A program made the translations under genes and the position numbers. From NCBI GenBank assembly GCA_964035015.1, contig CAXIUP010000030.1:12501-76500 (forward strand): a stretch of 64,000 nucleotides of DNA, given 5' to 3'. This document shows, piece after piece, positions 32,703 to 45,217 of this stretch. This stretch comes from Corallium rubrum (lineage: Eukaryota; Cnidaria; Anthozoa; Scleralcyonacea; Coralliidae). Numbering within the stretch: position 1 is the stretch's first letter; every line of letters begins with the position of its first letter. Under the pieces are notes generated by a model. The model ran no database searches. It was given only the letters and a program-made list of their open reading frames with translations, and had not been told where the DNA came from.

Positions 32703-32875
32703 CTGGTGGTCAGGGGGTGGGTGGGGCAGGGTTCTACACCACGAAGCATTGTTTTGAAAATTTAATACCATATATAGTGAGTGGCAAATCTTGCAAGGGA
32801 TAGATAATATTTTCTTCAAAGCAAACAGGCCCCTTCTGTATTATAAACAAAAAACTTAGCATTTAAAATAAGGAG
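32703..32875 (+). repeat. Duplicated intron segment (right copy)
   Basis: Direct copy of 14255-14400. The two copies bracket all the nested insertions of the Harbinger intron. Confidence 0.9.
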
Positions 32876-32921
32876 AATAAACAATACATATAATTTTCAT
32901 TGTCCCACATTAACATTAGCA

Positions 32922-33867
32922 GTGAGTAAAATTATTGCACTAAAATCTCTTGAAGCTCAAGGCTTCAGGGTCCATTTGCATGCATCTGTCTGCCAGGCAA
33001 TTCACAAAGTACTGAGCAGGGATTACATGAGATGTCCGTCCACAGAGCAAGAATGGCTGAAGATTGCAGGTGATTTTGAAGAGAGATGGAACCTGCCTAA
33101 CTGCATTGGTACGGGTGATGGAAAACACATCAGACTGAAGTGCCCATCCAATACTGGATCAGACTTCTACAACTACAAGTCTTTTTCAGCAGTGTTTTAT
33201 TGGCATTTGTTGGCCCACAGTACCAGTTCCTGTACATCGATGTTGGTTGCCAAGGTAGTGCCAGTGATGCTGGTATTTTCAGGAAGTCAACCTTACGGAA
33301 TGCTATCAAACAAACGTGATCCATATTCCCCCACCAAGACCTTTGCCACAGTCTGAAGATCCAATATTTGAAGTATCTGATGCAGCCATTGACCATTTCT
33401 TTGTCTGTGATGATGCATTCCCACTGGGCAAACATCTGTTGAAACCTTATCCAAGCAAAAATTTATCTGAAGAAAAAAGAATTTTCAATTATCGCCTGTC
33501 ACGAGCCCGGAGAATAAGTGAAAATGCTTTTGGTCTGTTAGCTGCCCGATTCCGTATTTTTCACACTGTGATCAGCCTAAAGCCAGAGAGTGTAACCAGT
33601 GTTATCCTTGCTTGCTGTTCCTTACACAATTATTTGATGGCGAAATCCTCAACTTCATATGCACCTGTTGGTAGTATGGACACTGAGGTGAATGGTGAAA
33701 TCCTGAATGGCAGCTGGAGAAATTATGTTGGCTCGAGCAAATTACAGTCTCTACCAAAAAGCAAACAAAGGTGTCCACGTAATGTGGAGGAAATGCGAGA
33801 CATTATTTGCGAATACGTAAATGGACCAGGGGCAATTTCTTGGCAATGGAAGGTCTTGGTTGCATGA
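32922..33867 (+). pseudogene. HARBI1-like transposase, catalytic exon with frameshifts
   Basis: Main nuclease part of the Harbinger transposase. In order: CQAIHKVLSRDYMRCPS, EWLKIAGDFEERWNLPNCIG, GDGKHI (first Asp of the DDE triad), YNYKSF, then in another frame YIDVGCQGSASDAGIF (second Asp), then in a third frame IHIPPPRPLP, DDAFPLGKHLLKPYP and RRISENAFGLLAARFRIF (catalytic Glu). One-base frameshifts near 33195 and 33310 split it into three frames. The AG acceptor is near 32920. The end at 33867 is natural. The helix-turn-helix part between exon 1 and this exon is missing from the sequence I could read. Confidence 0.85.
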
Positions 33868-34901
33868 ACAAATGTTTTATTGTATCGAATATATTTTTGT
33901 ACGAGCTATATTTTTATATATATTTATACTAAATAAGATATTATAATAAAAACCAAGAAACTCCGCTGTTAGTTACTTTTTATAAATTATAAATATTAAA
34001 CAGAACTATCATATTTGTAACTTATATTTAATAATTTTAGTTTTGTATGGTATACATACATAGAAATATATTTCTTATTCTAACCTTGTTTGAAGCTTGA
34101 CCCAGTTTTGAGTTCTGAATACACGGTATATGCAACATAGTCTATACTTGACAATGTCCTCACAAGATTGTAAATAAACCAGTTTAATATACATTCATAG
34201 TACATCAATTATTTGAATGAGTCCACGAGTCGAACGACGTTTCAAAACTGCGCATGCCTTTTGAATACCACGTGGTTCAGTCGTTCGGTTCACGTGATAT
34301 GCTGCAAGCTGCCAAGCTTTTAAATCATTTGCATGTGCCTGTTGTCGGCGACTCGGCGTTGGTTGGCAAAAAGAAAACTAAAGGAATCTCCTTGATCGAT
34401 CTTGTTCCTAAGGCCTGTTAGCAAGTTAGGTGACCAATACTTTACTAGTTTTACTGCCCACTATGAAGTTTCAAAAACCAAAGTAGATACTTATTTGCCA
34501 AGCAAATAGATATTCTGGTGACATTTTTTTCGCTTTCGAGTTTTGGCAAGGGATGTTGGTAAGTGAACACTTTTTCTTTCAGTTTTTGTGTCTTGTTTAT
34601 ACCGTTACTTAGTTAAAACCTTATCATTCTCGATTATTTCTTTGTTTTTTTAAAGTATAACTATTTAATCACTACTTTAGTATTGGAATCAAATAAGAGG
34701 ACAATCAAAGAGAACATGAAAATGTTCTTCTGTTGACTTCGGCAGTGTTAGAAAATCGTGAAATGTTCTCTTCATATATTTCCCTGAGGAGGCCTCTGCA
34801 GTAAAAAAGGACAACATATGCATAAGAAATTAACAGGTTTTTTTTTGTCCAAACAGTGTAAATTAGTAACTGAAGAAATGTAATATGGATAAAGACGTAT
34901 A
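33868..34901. other. Non-coding stretch between convergent Harbinger genes
   Basis: AT-rich, with AATAAA signals near 33945 for the transposase. No gene recognised in the remainder. Confidence 0.45.
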
Positions 34902-35980
34902 TTATCTTAACAAGTGTTTGAAACGTTTAGAAAGTAAAAGCCCAGAAAAGGGCTGTTTGCCAGAGCTGTACGTAGCCTGCTTAATCATCAGTTGAATATT
35001 TAATTTTAAGTCTTCCTTTTCTTCACTTTCAGGAAGTTTGATTAGTTTTCTGGCAACAAGCTTCCCAAACAGTTCGTCGTCTGTAAGGGATGGCTTCGAT
35101 TCTGATGCCACAAATGCTGTTAGTTTGGCAACCATATCTTCTTCCGCCTTGATCAGCCTCTCCTCACCATCATTTTTGGCTCTCTTCCTGCATGGCCGGA
35201 TGGTTTCCTCGTGTTTCTCGGTATCACGTGCTCCATCAACCTCGACCTTGGGCACGATTGGTAAGTTCGAAGTGGAATCCTTGTAGGCAATATGGTCTTT
35301 AAGCCATGACAACTCTGTGTACCATGGCCAAGAAGATTTGAATGGGCTCTTCTGGCCAGAACCGGACTTCGGTTTCCATCCGTACTCCTTTCCACACTCC
35401 TTGCCAAAGTAGGTCCTCAAATTTCAATTTTTCTCTGGACATCTGAAGCTACACAAACGTCAATTTGCAATTTTTAATGACAAAGCAAATTTATAAGGAT
35501 CTAATAGTAATCAAACAAATTTCCTGACATTGAAGCTAGTCAAGGTACGTGTTATATTTTTCGATAGGATAAAGGAGGGAGTGTGACGATTTTTAACCTA
35601 GTTTAAAACTTAAAACTAGAGACTGTACCATTATGTATATTTGTTTAAATCACTACTAATAAAAACAAAGCCAACACAAATGCAATTTTTCACTTAACAG
35701 TTTCATTTCGCTGTGCAAAGGACAACTTCTTCAGTTATTCTCAATATTTTTATACCAGACTATACGTACCTCTAATTTGTTTTTCTTCGTTGTCCTCGTA
35801 TCCCATCGCTTGGTTTAGTGAAAAAGCCATTTGTTGACGGGCAATAACTCGTTTATCCCTATCATGGTACTCACTAGTTTTTTTGTTGTACAACTGTGGA
35901 TATTTAAACCATTCTGATATTAATAGTAGGGTTTCTTTTTCCGTGAATGCTCTGCTTTTCTTTTTACCCGCTTTTGGCAA
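34902..35980 (-). pseudogene. Harbinger MADF-type DNA-binding protein, 2 exons
   Basis: Accessory protein of PIF/Harbinger elements, which bind the terminal repeats and recruit the nuclease. Exon 1 (about 35757-35980): RAFTEKETLLLISEWFKYPQ, then NKKTSEYHDRDKR and NEEKQIR before a GTACGT donor, matching the start of a MADF/Myb-like trihelix. Exon 2 (34902-35436): RTYFGKECGKEYGWKPKSGS and SSWPWYTELSWLKDHI complete it, followed by an acidic/basic linker (RKRAKNDGEERL) and a C-terminal helical KLPESEEKEDLKLNIQLMIK segment like other MADF proteins. A one-base deletion near 35421 breaks the frame just inside exon 2, and no ATG is present at the exon 1 start. Confidence 0.75.
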
Positions 35981-36229
35981 AGGCTTTTCAATTACAACTA
36001 CCTATTTACTCATATTATTTTCCTTTGCAATGCACTCGTTTATATTCACAGTCGAAATCTTTTCTTTTTTGTTTTTATAAATATTTATACGCGAGTTTAA
36101 TACGCGCGTTAGTTCAGTAGTCATAGTTACCGAAAAAAATCGCTACGATTCTGGAGAAATCTGTGTCTGCTACAGATTTTTCTCCCGATTTTTAGTGTCG
36201 GAACTTGCTCACGCCAGCACTCACGACAT

Positions 36230-36325
36230 GAATCGGACGTCCATTTACACACTACGATTTGTCGGGACGACAAATTGTAGTGAAAATCGGCCCGACAAAT
36301 CGCGCAGTGTGTAAACGTACCTTTA
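36230..36325. repeat. Harbinger right end: terminal inverted repeat and TTA
   Basis: AAATCGGCCCGACAAATCGC, then GTGTGTAAACGTACCT, then TTA (36323-36325), the inverse of the left end. An inner CACACTACGATTTGTCGGGA copy precedes it. Confidence 0.93.
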
Positions 36326-37242
36326 CATTTGTTGGATATTGATCTTTAACTTTAAGAATAAATAAGGATCCAGACAGTTCTTCTAGTTTTTTCTTGTTAT
36401 GTTCATCAACAGGATTATTTGCAGCCCAGATATAAAGTACATCTGATGGATAATTAGGATCAGATGGGGTTATTGATCTTGATTGGATTATCTTAATGTC
36501 ATCTTCTGTTTGACTAGCAGTTCTTACTCCTGTTAAGAAGTTCAATAAATGCCTGGTCGTTTTTCTGTCTCATGATTTTATTAAGTTCCATCATTTTGAA
36601 GACTTTCCATGGGTGACAGATTATAAGAATCATTTTTGAAATTGTCAAATACAAATCTCTTACGTATTGGTGGAAGTTGGCATAGATCACCTACAACTAT
36701 AATAGTAATTCCAGCAAATAGCAGAGAACTGGTGGTGCCAAATATTTCTTTTAATCTTTGGTGGATATGTAGTAAGGTAGTGTTTCCAACCATAGAAATT
36801 TCATCTATTATTATTAGCTTTAGGTCAGATGATGGTCTTAATTGTGTTTTCTTTTGATCTGACAATGCACGTACATTATTACCAGTTTCTTTGGGAATTG
36901 CAAGACCAGTATTTATTGTTGTTCCATTAATGTTCATTGCAGCCACACCTGTTAGTGCCATGAGAAGAACTGTTGGTAATTCAGGGTTCATAGGAGGATG
37001 TCTAAAAGTTTTAACTGCTGTATGGTATATTGTTTTAATCAAGTGACTTTTGCCTGCACCTGCATATTGCCCTGATTAGATTTCAATACTTCAAGAGCCT
37101 CACTAACAGCATCTGCATCAGGTTCGAATATTGCTCTACTGTGTTCAACAATAGCTTGGTCATCAGGTTCATAGAACTTTGATGTACATGTTTGATCTGA
37201 TGCCATTAGTTTACTTTCATCACGCCATGGATAATAGAGCAC
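36326..37242 (-). pseudogene. Helentron: PIF1 helicase N-part
   Basis: Minus-strand start of the helicase, the motor that unwinds DNA in rolling-circle transposition. Walker A AGAGKSHLIKT is readable at about 37040-37070 in a frame shifted from its neighbours. Next come LMALTGVAAMNINGTTINTG, Walker B LIIIDEISMVG (about 36800) and VVGDLCQLPPI. Then VLYIWAANNPVDEHNKKKLE and KVKDQYPTNV run up to the Harbinger insertion. Frame breaks are at about 37045 and 36560. The piece continues at 13330. Confidence 0.87.
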
Positions 37243-37415
37243 GAGTAAATGGGTGAAAATAAGATTCTGGTTCTTTTCTTTTATTAGGTGTATGATATCT
37301 TAATACAGCCTTAACTTTTCTACATTTCATGTATTCATTGGTGTTAATTAATTTTTTTTTTTGGGAAGGCATTGTGTTGTATCACTTACTGTTTGTGATT
37401 CAACCAAGTAATCTG

Positions 37416-39434
37416 TTAGAACATCAGGTTGTGAATCTCTTGTTTCACTATAATCAATTTTATAATCTTTATAGTAACATGCAGCAAATTCTGCCAGACA
37501 TAATTATCAAAAACTGGAATTGATGTTGGTCTAATGCTGTAACGCTGAATTATATTTGACTTAAAGATATCTGTACTATCATTATCAAGTTCATCAAGCT
37601 CCACTTGTGCCTTAGTTACACGCACCCTTTTTCTGGGAAATCTTTACTAACAAAAATTGTTTTTGGAAATATTTTTCTCAACCAAAGTTCAGGCATTGAG
37701 CTGTAGACACATTCTTGTGAACTAACTTCTCTTGTAGAGAGAAAAGCAACACCAATTTTTTTAAGGCCATCTCTAATATTCATGTTAGCCGCTTTTGCTT
37801 CTTTTGCTGCATTTGTAATAGCTTGATAACATTCAGTTTCATCTTTAGTAAAGTATGAGCATACATATGTTATGCATTTGTAGTGACTGAATACAGGTTG
37901 CAAGTCAACATTTGCTGCAAATCCCTTAATACCAGCAATGAAGTCCTTTTAAGTTGCAACTCAAAATCAGAATCTGGTGAAATTGATAGAGCCCAGTGAT
38001 ATTCATCCTCAGTGATACCTACTGATTTTAGAATGTCTGCATCATTTAATGTTTCATTATAATCTGGCTTGGATGGGTTTAATACTTCATCTATTTTCTG
38101 TTTGACTGAGGTCAGAATATGTGTTCGCCGTCACGTATATTACTCTTGATTCCCTCATCTAGATATCATTAAGAGGTTCTGCTACTATTGTGCTTTTGGT
38201 AAAAAATTGACCAAAATTAAATCTACAACTGTTTTTGTATTTTCTGCAGGTTTTAGAATGATTGTGCTTTTGATAAGTTTTAACTATAACTCATGTAACT
38301 CTGGTTCTGTTTTCTTATCTGGAAGATGGGCCTGTACATTGTTATCTATAAATTGTATGTAAGCTTCTTTGTTGTCAGATGTAAGTTTTGGGCAATCAGA
38401 AGTCCATATTAATGCATGTAAATGAGGAGATCCTCTCATTTGAAATTCAACGCGGAGTGCCTAATAGATTATTTTACCTATTGTTTTTTTTTTGGCTAAG
38501 CAGAAGTTCAGTGAAAAATGTTTCAACTCTATATTGAAAATGCTTTGCAACAACAACAGGATTACCATTTAGCATTGAACATCTTTCATTGTAAGACAAA
38601 GCTTCAACTTGCTCGTCAGTCATGTTTTTTCCTTGTGTTCTAGCTATAATTTGAAACAACTCAGGCCATCTAAGATCAGCACATGATGTCATAAACCATG
38701 TTGGAATCCCAAGTTGTTTTACCATGGCTACCACTTCATACATAAGTTTTTGCCAGTAGGGCGGTGTGCCTGAAATTTGCCGTAAAAACAAATACACCTG
38801 GCCTTGACAAATTAAGTCTTTTAACTTGTTTACATCTGATTTTATTTGATGCAGTTACAGGTTGGTCATGAATTTTTTTTAAGGCTATATTAATGCTATC
38901 TGATACTCGTTTTTGTTCCATTATAAATTGTGCAAAGAAAAGACACTCTGGATTTGTTGCAAACGTTCCACTATAATGTAAAAGTCGAGCATTGAAGTAC
39001 TTCACTGATGACAATTTAATCTTTCTATCTTCAGTGAAGCCAAACTGTCCTTTTGGGAACAACACTGGAAAGGCAAGCTCTTCACATTTTATGTCTCTCA
39101 TTAGTGATACAGGGTGTTTGTTTTCTCCAGGTGCAATATTGTACACTTCATTCCCTAATGAACAATTTTCAGTACTTTGTATTGCTACAGGATAATCTGG
39201 TAATACAGACTGTAAACATGTCTCATTAGTTGCTTGTCTGTATTCATTCAATGGGTCATCTTTTTTCTCAGTATCATCATCATTCGTAACGTGTTGCTTG
39301 CAGTTTTCTGTTAAGGACTTCTCATTTTTATCAAAGTTGAAAAAGGAGAGTTCAAACGTCAGTTCAACTTGGTAGTCTGATGGAAAGATTTTTGTGAAAA
39401 GAAGTTCCGATGAGAGAAGGCTGAGAATCGTCAC
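37416..39434 (-). pseudogene. Helentron: Rep (HUH) nuclease region
   Basis: Rolling-circle replication initiator part. From 39434 down: CEELAFPVLFPKGQFGF (about 39080), the RCKQVKRLNLSRPGVFVF area, GTPPYWQKLMYEVVAMV, WFMTSCADLRWPELFQII (about 38700), then MRGSPHLHALIWTSDCPK at about 38400, which contains the HUH-type His-Leu-His. YVCSYFTKDE at about 37860 carries the catalytic Tyr-type motif. Frameshifts and stops near 38790, 38470, 37930 and 37620 show it is dead. Confidence 0.88.
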
Positions 39435-39601
39435 AATGGCTGATTTTGCTAAATATGAATTAATTTAATATTATTAGCGCCAACTCTACTTTCATATTTA
39501 TACATTTATAATTCCCTTAAGAGATATGTTTTCTTTTTGTGTGTTTAATACCTTTCATGTGCAGCACGAGGTAAGTTTTAATACTAATTTGTTTATGTTA
39601 G

Positions 39602-41995
39602 ATGATGGGGGTTAGTTTGTCAGCATATAGAGTGGCAATCGGGATGTTTAATTTGTGTAGAGTGATTACTAATAGTCTTAACAACATTGAGAGGTGTTTT
39701 AAATGTCCGTTTATTAGTTTAATTTTATTCGAATGTTTGGTAATATTTGTTTCTTATATCTAAAAGGTGGTGGTTTATAACTAAAAGTCTTTGGGGGTCA
39801 ACAAATGTTTCCCTGGTGCCAACAATAATAGAAAATGATGTTCCGGTGGTTGACTCTGGGGGAAAGGCGAGCATTTTTAATGACTATTTTGTAGCGCAGG
39901 GTCGGCTCCTTGGGGCTGACACTTTGCTACCATCCGTACAATTACATCCTTCTGCGCGGGATTTTTTTACTATTTCAGTGGAAGAGGAAGAAATTTTTGG
40001 ATTAATGAAAAATGTTGATATTACAAAGGCGAGTGGATGTGATGGTTTTGGAAATAGAATAATTAAATTGTGTGCAGAAGGCTCGTGTCCATCTTTTACT
40101 AAATTAATAAATCGGTCATTAGTGTTAGGAAAATACCCTTCGCAATGGAAATTGGCCAATGTTATTCCTTTATATAAAAAAGAAAATCGACAATTTAAAA
40201 CCAATTATCGTCCTGTTTCACTTTTGCCTTGTTTATCAAAATTATGTTAAAAAGTTGTTTTTAAAAGACTATATATGACTACTTGATAGAAATCGGTTTT
40301 CTTTATCGTTTTCAATCCGGATTCAGACCTGGAGATTCAACAGTAAATCAATTATTGTATTTAGTTCATCAGATTTATCTCGCCTTTGAGCAAGGAAAAC
40401 AAGTAAGAGTTGTGTATTTAGATATAAGTAAGGCGTTTGACCGTGTGTGGCATCGCGGATTGTTAAAAAAACTAGAACCGCTTGGTATTGGTGGTTCTTT
40501 ACTGCATTGGTTTGAAAGCTATTTGCAGGATAGAATGCAGCGTGTCGTTCTCGAGGGTCACTCATCGGAATGGAGAAAATTATATTCGGGTGTACCTCAA
40601 GGTTCAGTACTTGGGCCGCTTTTGTTCTTAATATATGTAAACGATATTACAGATGGTCTTTTGTTTATGCTGATGATACCACTCTATTTGAGGTCGTAGA
40701 TGATCCTGTTGTGTCAGTTGAAAATCTTAACAATGATTTAGCTAAGATTTCTGAGTGGTCAGATAAGTGGTTGGTTACTATGAACCCCTCAAAAACTCGA
40801 TCCATGTTGTGTTCATTGAAAAGAGACAACCGGAACTTATATTGAGAGGTACGGATATTGAAGAAGTTAATTCTCATACCCATCTGGGTCTTACATTTCA
40901 AAACAATATGTCTGGAATACGCATGTGTTGGAAATTTATGAAAAAGCCTCTAAAAGATTAAATGTGATGAAATCATTCAAATTCCATCTAGATAAATCTA
41001 CTCTTAGATGTTTGCATACAAGTTTGATACGCCCACTAATGGAATATGCTGATATTGTTTGGGATAATTGTACATCAGGGAATAGTGATTTACTAGCAAG
41101 CGTTCAATATGATGCTGCTAAAATTATTACAGGTGCAATTAAAGGCACCAGTGCTCGGAAATTACGTGAGGAACTAGCCTGGGTAAAGCTGAAAACCAGA
41201 AGAAAAATTCATAAAATAATATTTTTCTATAAATCTGTAAATGGAATGACTCCAGCTTATCTTAGTGATTTGGTGCCATTGACAGTAGGTGAGAGATCGA
41301 ATATTCGTTTGAGTCAGCTACTGAATTTTCAACTTTTCAGTGTAGAACGGAAATGTTTAAAACATCTTTCTTTCTTTCAGTTATAAATCTATGGAATAAC
41401 TTGTCTTTAGATATAAGACAGTTAGATTCATTACCTGTCTTTAAACATAGATTAAATAATTTATTGCATCATTTAAAGTACAACCGTTTCTTTGATTTTT
41501 CATTAACCAGACAAGCTTCTATTTTACATGCTAGATTACGATTAGGTTGTTGTGCTCTTAATGACTATTTATTTTCTATTAATTGTGCAGTCTCCTATTT
41601 GTGTGTGTAAACAAGGAAAAGAAACTGTAAAACATTATCTACTTGAATGTCCCCGTTATGCTACTCAATGTGTGACTTTGCTTACCTCTGCTGCACAGTT
41701 GTTTGGTCAATCTTGGTTGCGGTGCAGCGACACTGTAAAGTTAAACTGTGTTTTAAATGGATCTGAAGTTTTGAATTATGAAGAAAATTGTGCATTGTTT
41801 TCCATAGTTCAACAATTTATTTTAAATACATGTCGCTTTGCAGCATCCGCCTTTGATGTTTAATATTTTCTATATTAATATTTTATTTTGTGTGAGTGTG
41901 TGTATTTGTGTGTTGTGTATTCAAATGGTATATATGTATTGATGTAAGCCCCCCCGATAAGCAGTTTGCTTTTGGGGTAAAAATCAAATAATAAA
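39602..41995 (+). mobile_element. Non-LTR retrotransposon 1, endonuclease deleted
   Basis: Plus-strand LINE inserted into the Helentron. It opens with MMGVSLSAYRVAIGMFN, nearly the same start as ORF2 of element 2, but jumps to the reverse transcriptase within about 150 bases, so the endonuclease domain is lost. The reverse transcriptase (39747-40845) has GGKASIFNDYFVAQ, KASGCDGFGNRIIK, YRPVSLLPCLSK, LDISKAFDRVWHRGLLKKL, GVPQGSVLGPLLFLIYVNDI and YADDTTLF. The C-terminal part (to 41863) ends with a Cys/His cluster (CVCKQGKETVKHYLLECP). At least four frameshifts. The 3' end has a CCCCC/GGGG stem and AAATCAAATAATAAATAAG. Confidence 0.85.
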
Positions 41996-42455
41996 TAAGT
42001 TTTGCACTGATATTTTGAATATCAATTGTAATATTATTATACAATGGATTGTTTAACTTGAGCCAGTTAAGCGCATCAAGAATAAACTGAAGACGTACTG
42101 CTTGAAAATACACGTGACCTCTGAATTCAAGTTTTCGTTTAAGTTTCAACATTATAATACCTGATCTTACTGGTGGCCGAGGTAAAACTTTACATGTCAT
42201 GGTAACATACATGTTATTATAGATTACCTGGCAAGAAATTCTCCCCTTTGATAACTTTGAATGGCAGGTTTTACAAATGTATTCTTTTTCATCAAATAAA
42301 TGACTTTACATCCGTGAACAGAGTTTCAGGGGCATTTGTGTACTTATTTTGGTTGAGTGACACGACTGATTTTCTGTAGAGTAATCGGTTGCACACAGAA
42401 GAAACATAATAAGGACCTTCTTTTATTTTGTAATGAAATCTAGATATATAATGGT
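41996..42455 (-). pseudogene. Helentron: zinc-binding / DUF6570-like fragment
   Basis: Isolated Helentron piece between two LINEs. It reads, from 42440 down, FHYKIKEGPYYVSSVCNRLL, then KEYICKTCHSKLSKGRISC, then RGHVYFQAVRLQFILDALNW and KLNNPLYNNITID. The Cys-rich start and FRGHVYFQAVR...NPLY are typical of the region between the N-terminal part and Rep in Helentrons. One frameshift near 42300. Confidence 0.8.
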
Positions 42456-42490
42456 TTATACAGTATATATATATATATATATATATATTT
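42456..42490. repeat. (TA)n tail of non-LTR element 2
   Basis: TA dinucleotide run at the 3' end of the minus-strand LINE; likely its microsatellite tail. Confidence 0.8.
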
Positions 42491-42690
42491 AAACAATATT
42501 TGAGCTTTACATTTGCCCCAAGAGCTCGGGAGCTCATCATGGGGGCTCACGTAAACCATTTTATACAATTAAGTCGCCCACGAAGGAGCAAAAAAATATT
42601 ATAAATATACGCAAAAAAAAAATACACACAAAATAAGGAATCAAATAGTTACTGAAGTTAAAGTTACCAATTTGCTACCAGTGAGGCCTA

Positions 42691-45122
42691 TTAGTTAAAA
42701 CGTCCTGATTGATTTATAAAAATTTTTACAGCAGCAAAAATAGCTGCATTTGTTTCAAAATTCAAAGATGGTAAACCATTGAGTAAGGCATCAACTTGTC
42801 TAGATAGACTAAGTGTTAACCATATATTACCGGTATTCTGGATAACCGAAGCAAGCATAGAAGCGTGTAGAGTAGCAAAACGAGGGCATATCAATAAAAA
42901 GTGAAAAACATCTTCATTAGGCGCACCACAAGCGCAGGAAGGTGATGGAATACAATTCATGAGATATAAATAATTCAAGTCACAATTCTTCAATCTTAAT
43001 CTAGTATGCAATATAGATAAGTAACGATCCCCAAGCCTATATAGTTTATTAGGTGGAGGTGTATAAAATAAATTTTGCAGTAAATCATTTTTAAAAGAAG
43101 CAACAGAAGTACGCTCACGCGTTAATTCAGAAAGACTATTCCACGATTTAATAGTAGAATAAAGAAAAGCATTTTTCGATTTTTCCGTGGTTACAAAGGG
43201 TAGGCATAAGTTACTTCCGGTTCTTAATGCATAGGCAGTTCTCTGCGAAACATAAGAAGGAAAAAGTGTAGAGAGATAATTTGGTACTTGACCATTAATA
43301 ATTTTATACAACAAAATGAGTTTATGAATCTTTCTCCTAACACTAAGCCTATGGAAACCGGTATCTTTTAATAGACTCTCCCTGTGCGTACCCTTCATAG
43401 CACCAGTAATTAATCTTGCAGCATCAAACTGAACACTTTCAATTAAGTCAGACTCACCCTTAAAACACCCATCTCAGACAACATCAGCATATTCTAAATT
43501 GGAACAAACAAATGACTTATACATAATCTCTAGAGTTGATCTCGAAAATTTAAATTTAAAACCTTTAACCAAATTTAACTTTTTAGATGCCTTTTGATGA
43601 ATGTTAAGAATATGAAACCTCCAAGACATATTGTTTGAAAATAAGACGCCCAAATGCTTATGAGTGCTTAGTTCTTTAATTACTTTATCACCCAACTTTA
43701 AGACAGGATGATCTGGTTTATCTCTTTTAAGAGAAAACACCATACTTTCTGTTTTGTGCGCATTCATTGTTGCCAGCCATTTATTGGACCACAGATAAAT
43801 AGCGTTTAAATCATTATTTAAAGATCGAGCAGCTAATGTTGGAGTGTAAAAGTGCATCATCAGCAAATAGAAAACAGTCACTATTAATTTCAACATGAAT
43901 ATCATTGATATATATCAAAAACAATAGCGGCCCAAGAACAGACCCCTGAGGAACCCCAGCTTGAATTTCTTTCCACGATAAACACTGACCTTCAATGACG
44001 ACGCGTTGCTTCCGACCACTTAAATAACTTTCAAACCATTTCAGCACGGCACCTTCTATCCCTAAATGTTTCAATTTGGCTAAAAGACCTGGATGCCAAA
44101 CCTTATCAAATGCCTTAGATATATCCAAAAATACTACCCTTACTTCATTTCCTCTATCTAAAGCTTCATGAATTTTATGGACAATATAAACCAATTGCAT
44201 TACTGTTGAATCGCCAAGTCGAAAACCAGACTGAAAACGATAAAAGAAACCTGTACTCTCAAGAAATAAAATAATTTTCTAAAAACAACCCTTTCACATA
44301 TTTTGCTAAAACAGGAGAGAAGAGACACTGGTGGATAGTTGGACTTGAGCTGCCGACTGTCCATCTTAAATAAGGGTTAAACGTTTGCTAATTTCCATAA
44401 ATAAGGAAATTGACCAAGAGAAAGAGGTATTGATAAGACACGTTAGTGGCCCACAAATACCATACATACAATGTTTAATCATTCTATTACCAATTCCGTC
44501 AGCACAAGCTTTTACTATATTAACCTGACTAAGTAAATCGGCAACTTCTTCCTCAGAAGCAATAATACTACATAAAGAAGAGTGAGATGGGCAGGTAAGA
44601 ACAGGAACTACTGCATTGGCTGTAGGCAGATGGGTTTGGCTAATAAAAAAATAGTTAAAGATATCCGCTTTCTCTTTTGGATCAAAAACATACCTGTACC
44701 CTCATACAAAGGCGGTATAGAAATTTTAGCCTTAGAACCGTAAAAAGACTTAACAAGATTCCACCACTTTTTTGGCGATGTATTTGGATTCGACAACATT
44801 TCATTGGTTTTATAATCGTAATATAATTTTGCTTTACGAATAAGACTGACAACAAGATTCTTTGCACACGATATTTCTCCCAATTAAACAAGGATTTATT
44901 CTTACAAAAATTCTTCAAAAGTGGATTACGTTTATTCATAGCCCTACGAATGACTCCGTTCATCCACGGTTTATCCCTAGGGCGAATAATAACTATTTTA
45001 CTGGAAATAAAGCGTTCAACTATACTCAAAAACAAAGAAATCCAATTGTCATAAAGAATATCAATATTGATATTGACTAAATTCTCAAATTTCATTCCAA
45101 TCAGCCCCTGCCAATGCAGCAC
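42691..45122 (-). pseudogene. LINE 2 reverse transcriptase and C-terminal region
   Basis: From 45122 down: a linker with RPRDKPWMNGVIRRAMNKRN and KKWWNLVKSFYGSKAK, then reverse transcriptase VRVVFLDISKAFDKVWHPG, GVPQGSVLGPLLFLIYINDI and FLFADDALL, the thumb SLNNDLNAIYLWSNKWLATM, and the C-terminal part with LHTRLRLKNCDLNYLYL and CACGAPNEDVFHFLLICPRF (CCHC-like). Reading frames change near 44600-44200, 43830 and 43440. The segment 44200-44600 is the weakest, with several stops. Confidence 0.88.
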
Positions 45123-45217
45123 TCAATTCACTGTCGTCAACAGCACTGAAATTCCACACTTTCCTTTTATAACATTTAGGTTTATATATAGGAATGGATA
45201 ACGTATCAAAAATAACA

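Larger units (their letters stand above)
13331..36322. mobile_element. PIF/Harbinger DNA transposon, 23 kb with nested insertions
   Basis: Bounded by matching terminal inverted repeats (AGGTACGTTTACACAC at both ends) and a 3 bp TTA target duplication, the PIF/Harbinger type. It carries the two expected genes in convergent orientation: a HARBI1-like nuclease (plus) and a MADF-type DNA-binding protein (minus). The size is inflated by insertions in the transposase intron: the palindromic element, a SINE, MITEs and the Kolobok-type element. Insertion was into the Helentron helicase; joining 36326 to 13330 across one TTA restores the helicase frame. Both genes carry frameshifts, so this copy is not autonomous now. 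Confidence 0.9.

Noticed and set aside
36252-36545. One protein running from the helicase into 36252-36322
   Set aside because: The last residues are read through the Harbinger terminal repeat; the true Helentron reading resumes at 13330.
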